Shown here: positions 49,460 through 58,445 of the stretch, piece by piece
Position numbering within the stretch: position 1 is the stretch's first letter
Layout of the letters: every line of letters begins with the position of its first letter
DNA from: Mycolicibacter icosiumassiliensis
GTDB lineage: Bacteria > Actinomycetota > Actinomycetes > Mycobacteriales > Mycobacteriaceae
Assembly (NCBI RefSeq): GCF_900078685.2
Contig: NZ_LT546166.1
Location: 2,946,481 to 3,010,480, forward strand
DNA length: 64,000 nt
Direction of reading: 5' to 3'
The notes under the pieces: generated by a model
What the model was told of the DNA's origin: nothing
Databases searched by the model: none
Seen by the model: only the letters and a program-made list of their open reading frames with translations
Translations under genes and position numbers: made by a program

Positions 49460-50497
49460 ATGAGCGCAACTATCGAGTTCGGTATAGGCCTCGGTGGCAC
49501 ACTCGGACCGGCGGAGTATCCGTCACTCGCCACCCGCATCGAGGAACTCGGATTCGACCTGCTCACGGTATTCGGCGATCTCATGATGCAGCCACCGGCG
49601 ATGGTGCTGGCCACCATGGCGCAGGCGACGACACGAATCACACTCGGAGTCGGCTGTTATACACCGTGGACGCACCACCCCGTTGAGATCGCCGGACAGT
49701 TAGCCTACCTCGATCAGCTCTCCGCTGGCCGTGTTCTGATGGGAATCGCGCGTGGTGCCTGGCTGAATCAACTTGACATCGATACATCGAAATCGATTGC
49801 CGCAGTGGCTGATACAGTTGCGATAGTCTCTTTGCTTCTCTCGGATTCTCAGGACGGTTACCAAGGCCAGGTCTACAGCCTTGCAGAGGGCACGCGGCCG
49901 TTCTATCCGGTTCGGCGTGACCGCATTCCCTTGATGGTGGGCACGTGGAGCCCCCGGTTGGCGGAGTTTGCCGGTGCCAAAGCCGACCAGATCCACGTTG
50001 GCGGCAGCGCCAACCCAGCGATGGTCCCCGTGATCAAAGACTTTGCCGTTCGTGGCGAGAGGATTGCCTGCCGAAGTCCTGGGTCCGTCGCTATCGCGCT
50101 TGGCGCCGTTACCGTCATCGACGACGATGGCGATGCCGCCCGCGCCCGTGCACGCGCCGATGTTGCTCTTCCGTTCCATACCATCGCCGCGCTCGATCCC
50201 ACCCTCGATATCGACCCCGAATTACTCCATAAGATGGACCTACTGCTGCGCACGCAGCAGTTTGAAGCGGCCGGGCGGTTGATACCCGGTGAAGTCCTCG
50301 ACAAATTCACCTTCGCCGGAACGCCCGACGAGGTCGCAGCACAGGCGGCGGCGGTCTACGACGCTGGCGCCAAGCGCGTTGAGTTCGACTTCCCGCTTGG
50401 CCTCACCGTTGCGGGCGGTCTCGACCTACTCGGAACTCGAGTGCTACCGATCCTGCACGACGCCGGATATCGATCTGTCCACGCTCAAGGTAGTTGA
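49460..50497 (+). CDS. LLM-class (luciferase-like) F420-dependent oxidoreductase
   Basis: A 345-residue TIM-barrel flavin/F420 enzyme. Typical segments are FGIGLGGTLGPAEYPSLATRIEELGFDLLTVFGD, LGVGCYTPWTHHPVEIAGQLAYLDQLSAGRVLMGIARGAWL, RRDRIPLMVGTWSPRLAEFAGAKADQIHVGG and EVLDKFTFAGTPDEVAAQ. In mycobacteria such enzymes mostly use F420. It follows the catabolic operon after 222 bp, apparently with its own promoter. A reductive or oxidative side step of the pathway is possible; the substrate is unknown. Confidence 0.85.
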   Translation: MSATIEFGIGLGGTLGPAEYPSLATRIEELGFDLLTVFGDLMMQPPAMVLATMAQATTRITLGVGCYTPWTHHPVEIAGQLAYLDQLSAGRVLMGIARGAWLNQLDIDTSKSIAAVADTVAIVSLLLSDSQDGYQGQVYSLAEGTRPFYPVRRDRIPLMVGTWSPRLAEFAGAKADQIHVGGSANPAMVPVIKDFAVRGERIACRSPGSVAIALGAVTVIDDDGDAARARARADVALPFHTIAALDPTLDIDPELLHKMDLLLRTQQFEAAGRLIPGEVLDKFTFAGTPDEVAAQAAAVYDAGAKRVEFDFPLGLTVAGGLDLLGTRVLPILHDAGYRSVHAQGS

Positions 50498-50700
50498 GCT
50501 CGCGACCGACGCTGCTGTCGAACTTTCCAGCTTTTGGAACTGGCATCGATGCTGGTTCCACAGCGATTTCCAGCAGTGCTGGGGCGATGTAGATGATGAA
50601 GTTAGTGCCGGTGATCGGTTGGTGCGCCCCATCTATAACCCCACCGACTGCCGACTCCCTCCGGGCCCAACGCTCCGAGACACCAGGCAGGATTGAACTC

Positions 50701-51300
50701 ATGGTCGCTCACGGTGCACCCTTGACCGACGCCCAGTTCAAGGTGCTGCAGTGGATCAATGATGGTCGCCCCGAAGGTGTCGTTACCGGCTGGGCGCATC
50801 GAACGTCCGCCCGTGCACTTGCCAGCCGCGGCCTCGCTCGGGTCCAAGGCCACGGCGCCAACTGGACGGCGGCGATCGAGCCGGCAGGAACGTACTACCT
50901 GGAGCACGGCGCGTTTCCGGATCAACCGTCCGTTCGCCGGCGCGCCCGGTCCGCTCCCAAGCGCCGTCACCAGCCACGACCAGAACCAGCGCCCCGTCCG
51001 ATAACGAACGACGACGCTGCAGGACCGGGCGCACGCTCGGCCCCTAAGGTGCCGAAGGTCGGCGTCGCCGAACAGCTCATTGAAACACTGCGCGAGGCCG
51101 GAAAGTCCGGTCTCACAGTGGCGCCTGACGATCTCCTCACCATTCGTCGTCGTCTGGCGCGCGCGGAACGCGATGACCGGATTCCGGCCGAGCACCGGGT
51201 CGCGTGCCAGCCCGCAAGGATCAACGAGCAGCACGGCGCGATCTTGCGGCTCCAGCCCATCCCCCGCTGGCACGTGGCAACGCTGCGGCCCTCGTCATCA
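50701..51300 (+). CDS. Uncharacterised actinobacterial protein with wHTH-like N-terminus
   Basis: ATG at 50701 opens MVAHGAPLTDAQFKVLQWINDGRPEGVV...HRTSARALASRGLARVQGHGANWTAAIEPAGTYYLEHG, a recurring winged-helix-like domain of actinobacterial proteins of unknown function. A Pro/Arg linker and VGVAEQLIETLREAGKSG follow, then a second helical part (TIRRRLARAERDDRIPAEHR). The frame stays open to 51606 but loses protein-like composition after about 51290; the shown end is where I stop trusting it. The frame VITVPLEEPDLVWGIGG at about 51290-51346 suggests that the true end has shifted. It might regulate the defence island. Confidence 0.5.
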
Positions 51301-51569
51301 CGGTGCCGCTTGAAGAACCCGACCTCGTGTGGGGCATCGGAGGATGAAGGTTCCACCCGCAGTTTGCTACGACTCAAAAGTTCATCTCATCACGGCGCAC
51401 TGACGGTCGGGATGAGCCCCGGCAGGTCGGCGACCCGCCCGCAAGTTCCTGGGTTCCGACTGTGGGCGGTCGTACGATCTCTGTCTAGGAGACACCGGAT
51501 CGGGGCCACTCCCCGCGCTGCCGTCAGGTTCGGCCTCGTTGCCAACCTATCGGACTATTGGAGGACCCT

Positions 51570-53570
51570 GTGTGGGCTGATAACGAAGCGGACATCGACC
51601 TTCTAGGCTTCGAGTTCCTCGTCGACGGCCTCGTCGTCGCCCTGACGGAGCCGCGCCTGCTCCCATTGACAATTGGTGTCCTGGGTGACTGGGGTTCGGG
51701 CAAGAGCAGTCTGATGCAGATCGCGGCCCGCGAACTCGATGATGTCCGGGATGAACATGCCGGCCACGTGCCCGAAGAGGATCAGCTCTCTCCCTATCTA
51801 ACAGTGCATTTCAGTCCGTGGCAGTACGAGGACCACGACGACGTGAAGATTGCCTTGATGACAGCGGTACTGGACGCGATCGTTAAACGCGCACCAGGCA
51901 CCAGTGACCAAGTCGGACGGCTCCGGAAGATTGTCACCGGCCTGCGCCGTTGGGGTCGAAAGCTCGGCAGAACAGGAGCCGCCGCTGCGCCAGCGCTGCT
52001 CCCAGTCATTCTGCAGCGCGCAGGCGTCGATCTCGACCCCTCCACACTCGATGCGGCGATGGCTCTCACGGGCGCCGTAGCGAAGCAGACCGAGGCAGCT
52101 TTGGAGGAGCCCGACGAAGAATCGACGCCCCCTGCCGCGGACGCTGCGTCGCCTCTCGGTGACGTCGATGCGTTCCGTCGCGAGTTCTCCAAGCTCGTTG
52201 CCGACATTCCCGACTGCAAGGCGGTCGTGGTCTTCATCGACGACCTGGACCGGTGCCTCCCGGACACCGTCGTCGACACCTTCGAAGCGATCCGGCTGTT
52301 CCTGAACACGCCGAATACCGCATACGTTCTTGCGTTGAACCAGAACGTAGTTGAGGCTGCGATCGACTCGCGCTACCCGGAACTGAAGAAGTCTGACGGG
52401 GCCGGCATCGGACGGGACTACCTGGAGAAGATGCTCCAGCTCAAGGTCGCAATTCCCCCGCTATCCGCACCAGAAGCCGAGACGTACATCAATCTGCTCT
52501 TCGCAGAGCTACACCTGCCCCGCGAGGCGTTCAATGCGGTGCTCGACAACGCCGCCAAGATTCGACGTGAGAACGGCCTGGCGGTCGCGTTCAACACAGG
52601 GATCGCGGGTTCAGTTCTCCAGGAGATCCCCGCCCAGCTTGCCGCGGACCTGAAGTGGGCGGCAGAGATTTCACCGATCCTGGGGTCATCGCTGCGTGGC
52701 AACCCGCGGCAGCTGAAAAGGTTCCTCAACAATCTGCTGCTCAAGCACCGAAGCGCCAAACGGCGCGGTGCGAAGATCGAGTTGCCCATCCTCGCGAAGC
52801 TGATGGTGCTGGAGGACCAGTACAACCCAGACTTTCAGAAGCTCTTCGACTGGGAGATGGCGGCAGGCGGTGCGTGCAGCGAGCTCGCCACCGCGGAGGC
52901 CCATGCTCGGGGAGTCGGCGATAACCCTGAACCGGCCGACGACGATGAGTCCGGTGACGGAAAAGTAGCCGGATCGGCATCGAAGGGAAAGCTCGCTCCT
53001 GCCTCCCCGGTAGCGCCTCCAGTTGCCCAGTCCGACGCAGAAGCCTGGGCCGTGAAGACGTATATCGCGGACTGGCTTCGGGCTGACCCGTCGTTCGCGG
53101 GCACGGACCTGCGTCCCTACTTCATGTATTCACGCGACAGGTTGTCGTTCGGAGTCTCAGCGTCAAGGCTTGCGCCGCATCTGCAACGACTGATCACAGA
53201 CGTCCAGTCCGATATCGAAGCGAACCGACGCAGCCACTACCAGGCGGTCAAGGATCTCGACCCGAGTGAGCGGATGCAGTTCATAGACGCCCTGCTCGAA
53301 CGGGTTCAGCGCAACCCTGCTGGCACGGCGTTGACAGCCGCGCTGGAACTCGCGGAGAAGAACTCCGATATCGTCGGCGCGGTCTGTGCGGCGCTCCTTC
53401 CGCTGCCGCCCTCATCCATCCCACCTACTGCTGGGACCGCAGCTGTCCGCCGTCTACCACTCGACGACGCCGCTGTGGCCCAACTCCTGCAGCGCTGGGA
53501 AGACGGCGACAACACCCAGCTGCGGACCTTGGTGAAGGGCGCACGCGCAGCCGCCGCCAGAAAGAAGTAG
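51570..53570 (+). CDS. qatA: QatA: KAP-family P-loop NTPase of the Qat defence system
   Basis: A 666-residue ATPase, the large subunit of the QatABCD anti-phage system. GTG at 51570 is chosen because GGAGGA sits 5 bp before it. Walker A is GVLGDWGSGKSSLMQ (about residues 37-50), Walker B VVVFIDDLDRCLPD (about 220), followed by EAIRLFLNTPNTAYVLALNQNVVEAAI, a KAP hallmark. RGNPRQLKRFLNNLLL is sensor-2-like. A low-complexity linker near 450-490 precedes a C-terminal helical domain. It is the first gene of a tight four-gene operon. Confidence 0.92.
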   Translation: MWADNEADIDLLGFEFLVDGLVVALTEPRLLPLTIGVLGDWGSGKSSLMQIAARELDDVRDEHAGHVPEEDQLSPYLTVHFSPWQYEDHDDVKIALMTAVLDAIVKRAPGTSDQVGRLRKIVTGLRRWGRKLGRTGAAAAPALLPVILQRAGVDLDPSTLDAAMALTGAVAKQTEAALEEPDEESTPPAADAASPLGDVDAFRREFSKLVADIPDCKAVVVFIDDLDRCLPDTVVDTFEAIRLFLNTPNTAYVLALNQNVVEAAIDSRYPELKKSDGAGIGRDYLEKMLQLKVAIPPLSAPEAETYINLLFAELHLPREAFNAVLDNAAKIRRENGLAVAFNTGIAGSVLQEIPAQLAADLKWAAEISPILGSSLRGNPRQLKRFLNNLLLKHRSAKRRGAKIELPILAKLMVLEDQYNPDFQKLFDWEMAAGGACSELATAEAHARGVGDNPEPADDDESGDGKVAGSASKGKLAPASPVAPPVAQSDAEAWAVKTYIADWLRADPSFAGTDLRPYFMYSRDRLSFGVSASRLAPHLQRLITDVQSDIEANRRSHYQAVKDLDPSERMQFIDALLERVQRNPAGTALTAALELAEKNSDIVGAVCAALLPLPPSSIPPTAGTAAVRRLPLDDAAVAQLLQRWEDGDNTQLRTLVKGARAAAARKK

Positions 53571-53574
53571 TCGA

Positions 53575-54300
53575 GTGGGGACATCAGCCGATAGAGCAGC
53601 GGGAACCGGCGGCGACTGGACACCCCTCAAACACGCGACGAGTGCCTACGTCCGGGGTCTCGGAAGATCCAACTCCAACGAACGGGCCAACCGTGTCCTA
53701 GCGCGCCACGTCCCACTTCTCGGGGGAACAGGCGAGGCTGCCGCCGGAGCTCGCGCAGGTCGATCTGGAATCACAAGGCTCGGCGGACTGCTCACCGGCT
53801 TGGGGACGGGCACCGCTGCACAGGCACTGACGGCGATCGGTCTGGCCCATCTGGTCGGCCAGGATCGATTCACCGTTCTCGACGAACTCGTCAGCTATAT
53901 CGCCGGCGCAGGAAACGACCTCGACTCCGGTGCGGCTCGCGACGCCGCGTGCGATGTTCTCGACGAGGTGTTCGGCGATGCAGACTCGTGGGAAGAGTTG
54001 AATGAGATCAGCGTCGACCGCGAACAGCTCGGGCAAATCCTCGAACGTTTCTTGGCGCTGTACGTCTACAACAGGGTTCCAGTGGTCGCTGAGCGCTTGA
54101 GTCGGTTGACCGACCCTGTCGCGATGCGCCAAGCAGATCAGCAGATGCGCCAGATCATCGCTGACCTAGTGGTGATCGAGCTGCCAGGGGATCCGCTTTC
54201 CGTCGATTGGAGTGGCCAGCAGGGCAGGGACATCGCGGCGCAGGCAATCACAACTGCCTACAAACTGCTATCCGCTCTCGAAGGCGATGGTCACGCATGA
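53575..54300 (+). CDS. qatB: QatB: Qat system associated protein
   Basis: A 241-residue protein placed between QatA and QatC. GTG 53575 follows the qatA stop by 4 bp. The N-terminus is low-complexity and polar (SADRAAGTGGDWTPLKHATSAYVRGLGRSNSNERANRVLARHV). A helical core holds the Gly-rich RLGGLLTGLGTGTAAQALTAIGLAHLVGQ and a conserved ISVDREQLGQILERFLALYVYNRVPVVAERL. No enzymatic motif is seen. The assignment rests mainly on operon position and the SNSNxRA/LYVYNR patterns typical of QatB; its biochemical role is not known. Confidence 0.82.
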   Translation: MGTSADRAAGTGGDWTPLKHATSAYVRGLGRSNSNERANRVLARHVPLLGGTGEAAAGARAGRSGITRLGGLLTGLGTGTAAQALTAIGLAHLVGQDRFTVLDELVSYIAGAGNDLDSGAARDAACDVLDEVFGDADSWEELNEISVDREQLGQILERFLALYVYNRVPVVAERLSRLTDPVAMRQADQQMRQIIADLVVIELPGDPLSVDWSGQQGRDIAAQAITTAYKLLSALEGDGHA

Positions 54301-55661
54301 CCGACTACCGAGTTCGTATCCGTCCAGCCGCAACAGCTCCGACCGGGCCGGAGGAACTTCGACTGCTTGATTGGTCGCCGGGGAGCACGGCATCGACGAT
54401 CCAACTCGGGAACCGAGCCGGGTCTCGATTCCTGGCGGGATGGCGGGCACCGCGAGCCGCCCTGGACTTGTTCCTCCTGGGAGCCGGCGTGTACTGCGTC
54501 GACAAGGCCACTCCCCGCGCCGCCGCGGCCGATGTATGGACCCGCGACCTTTCGGTGGAACTTCCTGTCGCAGATCCGGAAGCATGGACAGCTGCGCCGT
54601 GGAAGGAGGCTCTCGACTTCCTCACAGGCGACAATTGGGCTCTAACGCCCTATCGCGACGATGCCTCTCCGCTGGACGGCGTCGGGCGAGTGCCCGAAGA
54701 CATCACACCCGTGGCCGCGGTCGACGCCGTCAGTCTCTTCTCCGGTGGTCTGGACTCCTTGACCGGAGTGATTGACCTTCTCGAAGAAGACCCGAACCGA
54801 CGCTTGTGCCTCATCTCGCACAACGAGGGTGACCAAGCGTCTACGGCGCAGAAGAAGCTTACCGATGCGTTGTGCGAGCACTATGGGGAAGACCGTCTGG
54901 AGCTGCGGAGCATCTTCCTTCGCCCAGCACCCGCCGCGGCAGGGCAAGCTCGGCCACTTCCGAGAGACAGGGAGACCACGACCCGCGCGCGGTCGTTGCT
55001 GTTTCTCACAGCGGGGCTCGCCCTCGCTGCGTCGGTAGGTCCTGATGTTCCCGTCTATATACCGGAAAACGGATTCATCGGCATCAACGTTCCGCTCACC
55101 CGTGCACGGTCGGGTAGCTACAGCACACGTACGACCCACCCACAGTTCATGCATCTGCTACGCGCGGCCGTTGACGCTGTCGGCGTACGCAACCCGATCC
55201 TCAACCCGTTCCGCCTAAAGACCAAGGGTGAGATCCTCGCGGATTCTCGAAACCCTGAACTTCTTCGGGCCCTCGCGCCGCACAGCATCTCCTGCTCCCA
55301 CCCAGAGGCGGCCCGCTACGCCGAACGAGAGCAGGGCAACTGCGGGTACTGCTTTCCCTGCCTCATCCGACGGTCCTCGATGGCCACTGTCGGCTGGGAC
55401 ACGTCGCAGGGCTATGCATGGGACGCACTCACCGGTGAGGGCCTGCTCGACCGTGAGACGCAGCGAGCCGCGGATCTTCGAGCCGTCATCAACTCGGTGT
55501 ACTCCGACAGGCCGGACCGCGACATACTCCGCAACGGACCGATCCCGAATGGCGAACATCGTGAGTTCCTGCGAGTGTGGCGCACGGGAACAGAAGAACT
55601 CCGGTCCTGGTTCAACGGCGCTTCGGGCGCCACCGCCGAAATCGTCGAGAGGTTGAAGTGA
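54297..55661 (+). CDS. qatC: QatC: QueC-like PP-loop ATPase
   Basis: A 454-residue protein with an N-terminal region of about 140 residues and a QueC-like domain. The PP-loop is SGGLDS at 149-154 (VSLFSGGLDSLTGVIDLL). Zinc-type cysteines C333, C349, C352 and C355 (SCSHP ... NCGYCFPC) match the QueC family. QueC makes the 7-cyano-7-deazaguanine nitrile; in Qat the homologue is thought to modify a protein or nucleotide during defence. ATG 54297 overlaps the qatB stop (ATGA). Confidence 0.92.
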   Translation: MTDYRVRIRPAATAPTGPEELRLLDWSPGSTASTIQLGNRAGSRFLAGWRAPRAALDLFLLGAGVYCVDKATPRAAAADVWTRDLSVELPVADPEAWTAAPWKEALDFLTGDNWALTPYRDDASPLDGVGRVPEDITPVAAVDAVSLFSGGLDSLTGVIDLLEEDPNRRLCLISHNEGDQASTAQKKLTDALCEHYGEDRLELRSIFLRPAPAAAGQARPLPRDRETTTRARSLLFLTAGLALAASVGPDVPVYIPENGFIGINVPLTRARSGSYSTRTTHPQFMHLLRAAVDAVGVRNPILNPFRLKTKGEILADSRNPELLRALAPHSISCSHPEAARYAEREQGNCGYCFPCLIRRSSMATVGWDTSQGYAWDALTGEGLLDRETQRAADLRAVINSVYSDRPDRDILRNGPIPNGEHREFLRVWRTGTEELRSWFNGASGATAEIVERLK

Positions 55662-56398
55662 GTGCTGCCCGCCTGCTCGACACACATTGTCACGTGTCCG
55701 CCTATGCGGACCCGGTGGCGATCCTGCGCGAAGCTGATGAAGCGGGAGTCGGGATCGTCGCGGTCACAGAGGACCCGGACGAGTATCGACGGCTCCGCAC
55801 CCGTCTAGGCAAGCGCGAGCACGTCGAGGTAGCTCTCGGGTTGCACCCGCTGCGGGCCGCAGCGTTCGGCCCGAACGAACTCGCTCGGTTCTTTCGGCTT
55901 GTGCCGCAGACGAATTGGATCGGCGAAGTGGGCCTCGACTACTCCCGTGCGGGAGCTGCTACCGCCAGGGCGCAGCAACGTGTTTTCGATGTCGTCCTGA
56001 CAGAGGCCCAGCCTGGCAGACATCCCCTGACCGTTCACAGCCGGGGCGCAGAGAAGGACGTCGTTCGTCGTCTCGCTGACGCCGGACTACCAGCTGTCCT
56101 GCACTGGTACAGCGGCCCCTTGAATCTCATCGGCGAGGCACTCCAAGCCGGCCTGTACTTCTCGATCAACGTCGCGATGACACGCTCCCGAAAGTTCCCC
56201 TCACTGATGCGGGAGATACCCCGAGATCGGATCCTGCTCGAGACGGACGGCCCGTACGCCAGGGATAACGGGCGACCAGCTCGTCCAAGCGGGTTGGACG
56301 ACGTAGCGGCCGCGATCGGCCTGTCCTGGGGAACAGACCTCGCTGCCACGACGAAGATTGTGCACGCCAACCAGTCAAGGTTCCTGAACCGCTCATAG
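55658..56398 (+). CDS. qatD: QatD: TatD-like metal-dependent hydrolase/DNase
   Basis: A 246-residue TatD-family TIM barrel. GTG 55658 overlaps the qatC stop (GTGA). The metal ligands are visible: LLDTHCHVSAY (H10, H12), WIGEVGLDYSR (Glu), LTVHSRGAEKD (His), AVLHWYSG (His) and ILLETDGPYAR (Asp). TatD enzymes are nucleases or deoxyribonucleases. As the last gene it completes QatABCD. All four members appear intact, so the system should be functional. Confidence 0.92.
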   Translation: MSAARLLDTHCHVSAYADPVAILREADEAGVGIVAVTEDPDEYRRLRTRLGKREHVEVALGLHPLRAAAFGPNELARFFRLVPQTNWIGEVGLDYSRAGAATARAQQRVFDVVLTEAQPGRHPLTVHSRGAEKDVVRRLADAGLPAVLHWYSGPLNLIGEALQAGLYFSINVAMTRSRKFPSLMREIPRDRILLETDGPYARDNGRPARPSGLDDVAAAIGLSWGTDLAATTKIVHANQSRFLNRS

Positions 56399-56478
56399 CG
56401 GATACGGCGACACCGCTGCTCGGTAGCACCGTGCTGTTCGCGGAACTGCTACACAGTGCCGTGCGCTCGGGGAGAACT

Positions 56479-57030
56479 TCACGGTCCCACGAATACCGCC
56501 GCCGCTAGTAAGGTAAAGACGCCAGCCACAATCATCGTGCTGAATCCATAGATCGCCTTCGTACATGCATCAAACTTTCGTTTCGCTATCGCAGCCAGGT
56601 CAACAACCTGCTGCCAGGCATCCGCATCGATGTGACTCTGTTCGGCGTGCGTTGCGAGTTGGTCAGCAGTTGCACCCACCAACGATGGCCAAGCGAAACG
56701 GTTCAACTTGTTGTAAGGGAGCGCATTTCGAGGCGTAATCGCGAGAACCACCCACACTAGTGTCCACAGGAACGACACCACGGTCAGCCCAGCCAGTGCG
56801 CCGACAACCAGTTTGGCTGGACATGTCGCACTGACCGCCTTCACAACCATGGTCAAGCTGTTGGTGAGCAGTGAGACCACTACACCAAGGCCCGCGGCCA
56901 GGATGGTCGCCTTGGTATCAGCAAAGCGCACCCAGTTGGCCATCTGCTCAACGGAAGCGAGGCTCCCGTTCGACGCCGGAGCCGTCGGTGCCTCGGCGGC
57001 TCCGACCTCTGAATAGCGCTTAGGCCACAA
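56479..57030 (-). CDS. Pycsar-type transmembrane effector (PycTM-like)
   Basis: A 183-residue membrane protein. The segment MANWVRFADTKATILAAGLGVVVSLL near residue 30 is the hallmark of the Pycsar TM effector family (ADTKA before the first helix). Membrane helices lie at about 42-62, 74-97 and 160-181. The cytosolic loop contains AWQQVVDLAAIAKRKFDACTKAIYGF. In this family cyclic nucleotide binding is thought to trigger membrane damage. TTG 57030 is the start and overlaps the E2-like gene by 11 bp, so it belongs to the same operon. Confidence 0.86.
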   Translation of the reverse strand: MWPKRYSEVGAAEAPTAPASNGSLASVEQMANWVRFADTKATILAAGLGVVVSLLTNSLTMVVKAVSATCPAKLVVGALAGLTVVSFLWTLVWVVLAITPRNALPYNKLNRFAWPSLVGATADQLATHAEQSHIDADAWQQVVDLAAIAKRKFDACTKAIYGFSTMIVAGVFTLLAAAVFVGP

Positions 57031-57646
57031 CGCGCTGAACTCCTTCGACTGGCCACCGCCGAGCGATCCTCCACTCGGTGTAAGCAGCCAACCAGTGTGC
57101 CGCCCAAGCGGTTACGGTGGCCGCAGTATGGTGGCTGCGATCCGAATCACTCTCATCGGCAACGCACAAACTGCCGCTCGTGAACAGATGCGGTGGGCGC
57201 TGCCACTGGCGGCCTGCGTTCACGCCAATCTGGTGGTTAAACACGTGCACGCGCGGCAGTCCCTGATCGTGACGGGTCATTACAAGTACCTCGAATTTGC
57301 CACGCCCAGTGTCGATGATCCCTCCCCAACATGGGGGAACCTCACCGTCTGCGGGAAGGTAGGTGAAGCCAGGGAACGATTTGTTCATCTCATCGATGTG
57401 GCGGTTGACCAGAACTGCGTCATCCCACCATCCGGTAGGCGACGGTGACAGTTCATCTGCGGCCTCGTCACCACCATGGAAGGTGTGTGGAGCAACTGAA
57501 GTCACTGGGCCGTAAGCACTATGCACCGGGCCTGTCGAGGTCACCGTCACGTCGTCGAAGACGATCTGGCCGGCGACAGTGACGTATCGCGGTGCTCGTA
57601 TGCCGTGGTGTCGGAGCAGTGCGGGGATAGTCAATTTGAACTCCAA
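57020..57646 (-). CDS. Stand-alone prokaryotic E2-like (UBC-fold) protein in a cyclase operon
   Basis: A protein of about 208 residues; TTG 57646 begins 2 bp after the cyclase stop, but the open frame runs further upstream and the start is uncertain. An N-terminal region of about 80 residues is unassigned. The C-terminal part has the bacterial E2 pattern: PRVHVFNHQIG, then PPHLFTSGSLCVADESD with H153 and candidate catalytic C161, then AAHWLAAYTEWRIARRWPVEG, the usual W...WL..Y..W....WP end. Related E2 proteins act on the cGAS-like synthases of CBASS. Here the partner is a class III cyclase, and no E1 or JAB gene is adjacent. Confidence 0.78.
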   Translation of the reverse strand: MEFKLTIPALLRHHGIRAPRYVTVAGQIVFDDVTVTSTGPVHSAYGPVTSVAPHTFHGGDEAADELSPSPTGWWDDAVLVNRHIDEMNKSFPGFTYLPADGEVPPCWGGIIDTGRGKFEVLVMTRHDQGLPRVHVFNHQIGVNAGRQWQRPPHLFTSGSLCVADESDSDRSHHTAATVTAWAAHWLAAYTEWRIARRWPVEGVQRVVA

Positions 57647-57647
57647 C

Positions 57648-58445
57648 TCATCTGATGGCGATCCGGTTGGTCGGGTGGCCGCCAATCTGTTCCAGGGTCC
57701 CGGGGATGTACTGAAGCGTTGTGCGCCAGCGGTAGTCGTAGAAGTGGTAGTAACGCACCTGGTAATCACGCTGATACTTCTTCGGTGACTTCTCATGTTC
57801 AACCAGCGGTGCGTCGGGTAGTAGTTGCTGCACGCCCTCACCGACAACTATCTCCCACGAGTGAGCCTGCTTCTCACACTTGGCGGCGAAGTTAGCGGCG
57901 AAGCCAATCACATTGACTTCGTTATGTTCTCGGCTTCCAGTCCGAACAAACGTCAGCCGCCCGTAGTCGACACCGGCCCGCGCTTGGACCCGTCGAATAC
58001 CTGCAGCGGCCAACCTCGGGTTCAGTCCTTCATCCACAGCATTCAAAGCATGAGCGCACGCAGTGAGCGCCATCACCGCATCCACTCGTGAATCACCCGG
58101 ACCAAACCCCGCGAAGAGCCCGTCGCCGCGAAGGCCGAGGGGATATCCGCCGTAGCTCGTGACTACCTGGATAAACCCGGTAAGTACTGCATGGGCCAGG
58201 TCAACGACCTCGTCTTCATCGTCCCAGAAGCTGCGACCCGTGAAATCGGTCAAGTCGAGGAATACCGCGACGAGCGATGCAAGCCGCCGACCACCTACCT
58301 CCAGTTCTTCAAATTCGGGATGGCCCAGGGCCTTGGTCTCCAGGGACGGGGATGCCGATGCTCGGATCGACCGATCGCCCGCCTGACGACGCCGAAAATC
58401 GCGCATGACGACGTCACCGAACTGATCCGCCGTCAAGCCGCTCAT
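57648..58445 (-). CDS. Class III nucleotide cyclase, Pycsar PycC-like
   Basis: A 265-residue cyclase. The catalytic domain has the metal Asp residues D64 in VFLDLTDFTGRS and D108 in LGLRGDGLFAGFGPGD, and RVQARAGVDYGRLTFVRTGSREHNEVNVIGFAANFAAKCEKQAH. The C-terminal tail is aromatic-rich (YYHFYDYRWRTTLQYIP). A short N-terminal segment precedes the domain and no membrane helix is present. The layout, with a PycTM effector in the operon, points to a Pycsar pyrimidine cyclase making cCMP or cUMP. The base specificity cannot be decided by eye. Confidence 0.85.
   Translation of the reverse strand: MSGLTADQFGDVVMRDFRRRQAGDRSIRASASPSLETKALGHPEFEELEVGGRRLASLVAVFLDLTDFTGRSFWDDEDEVVDLAHAVLTGFIQVVTSYGGYPLGLRGDGLFAGFGPGDSRVDAVMALTACAHALNAVDEGLNPRLAAAGIRRVQARAGVDYGRLTFVRTGSREHNEVNVIGFAANFAAKCEKQAHSWEIVVGEGVQQLLPDAPLVEHEKSPKKYQRDYQVRYYHFYDYRWRTTLQYIPGTLEQIGGHPTNRIAIR

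Noticed and set aside
56479..58445. CBASS type II interpretation because of the E2 gene
   Set aside because: There is no CD-NTase motif (GS...DxD of the pol-beta fold). The enzyme is a class III cyclase, and the effector is of the Pycsar TM family.
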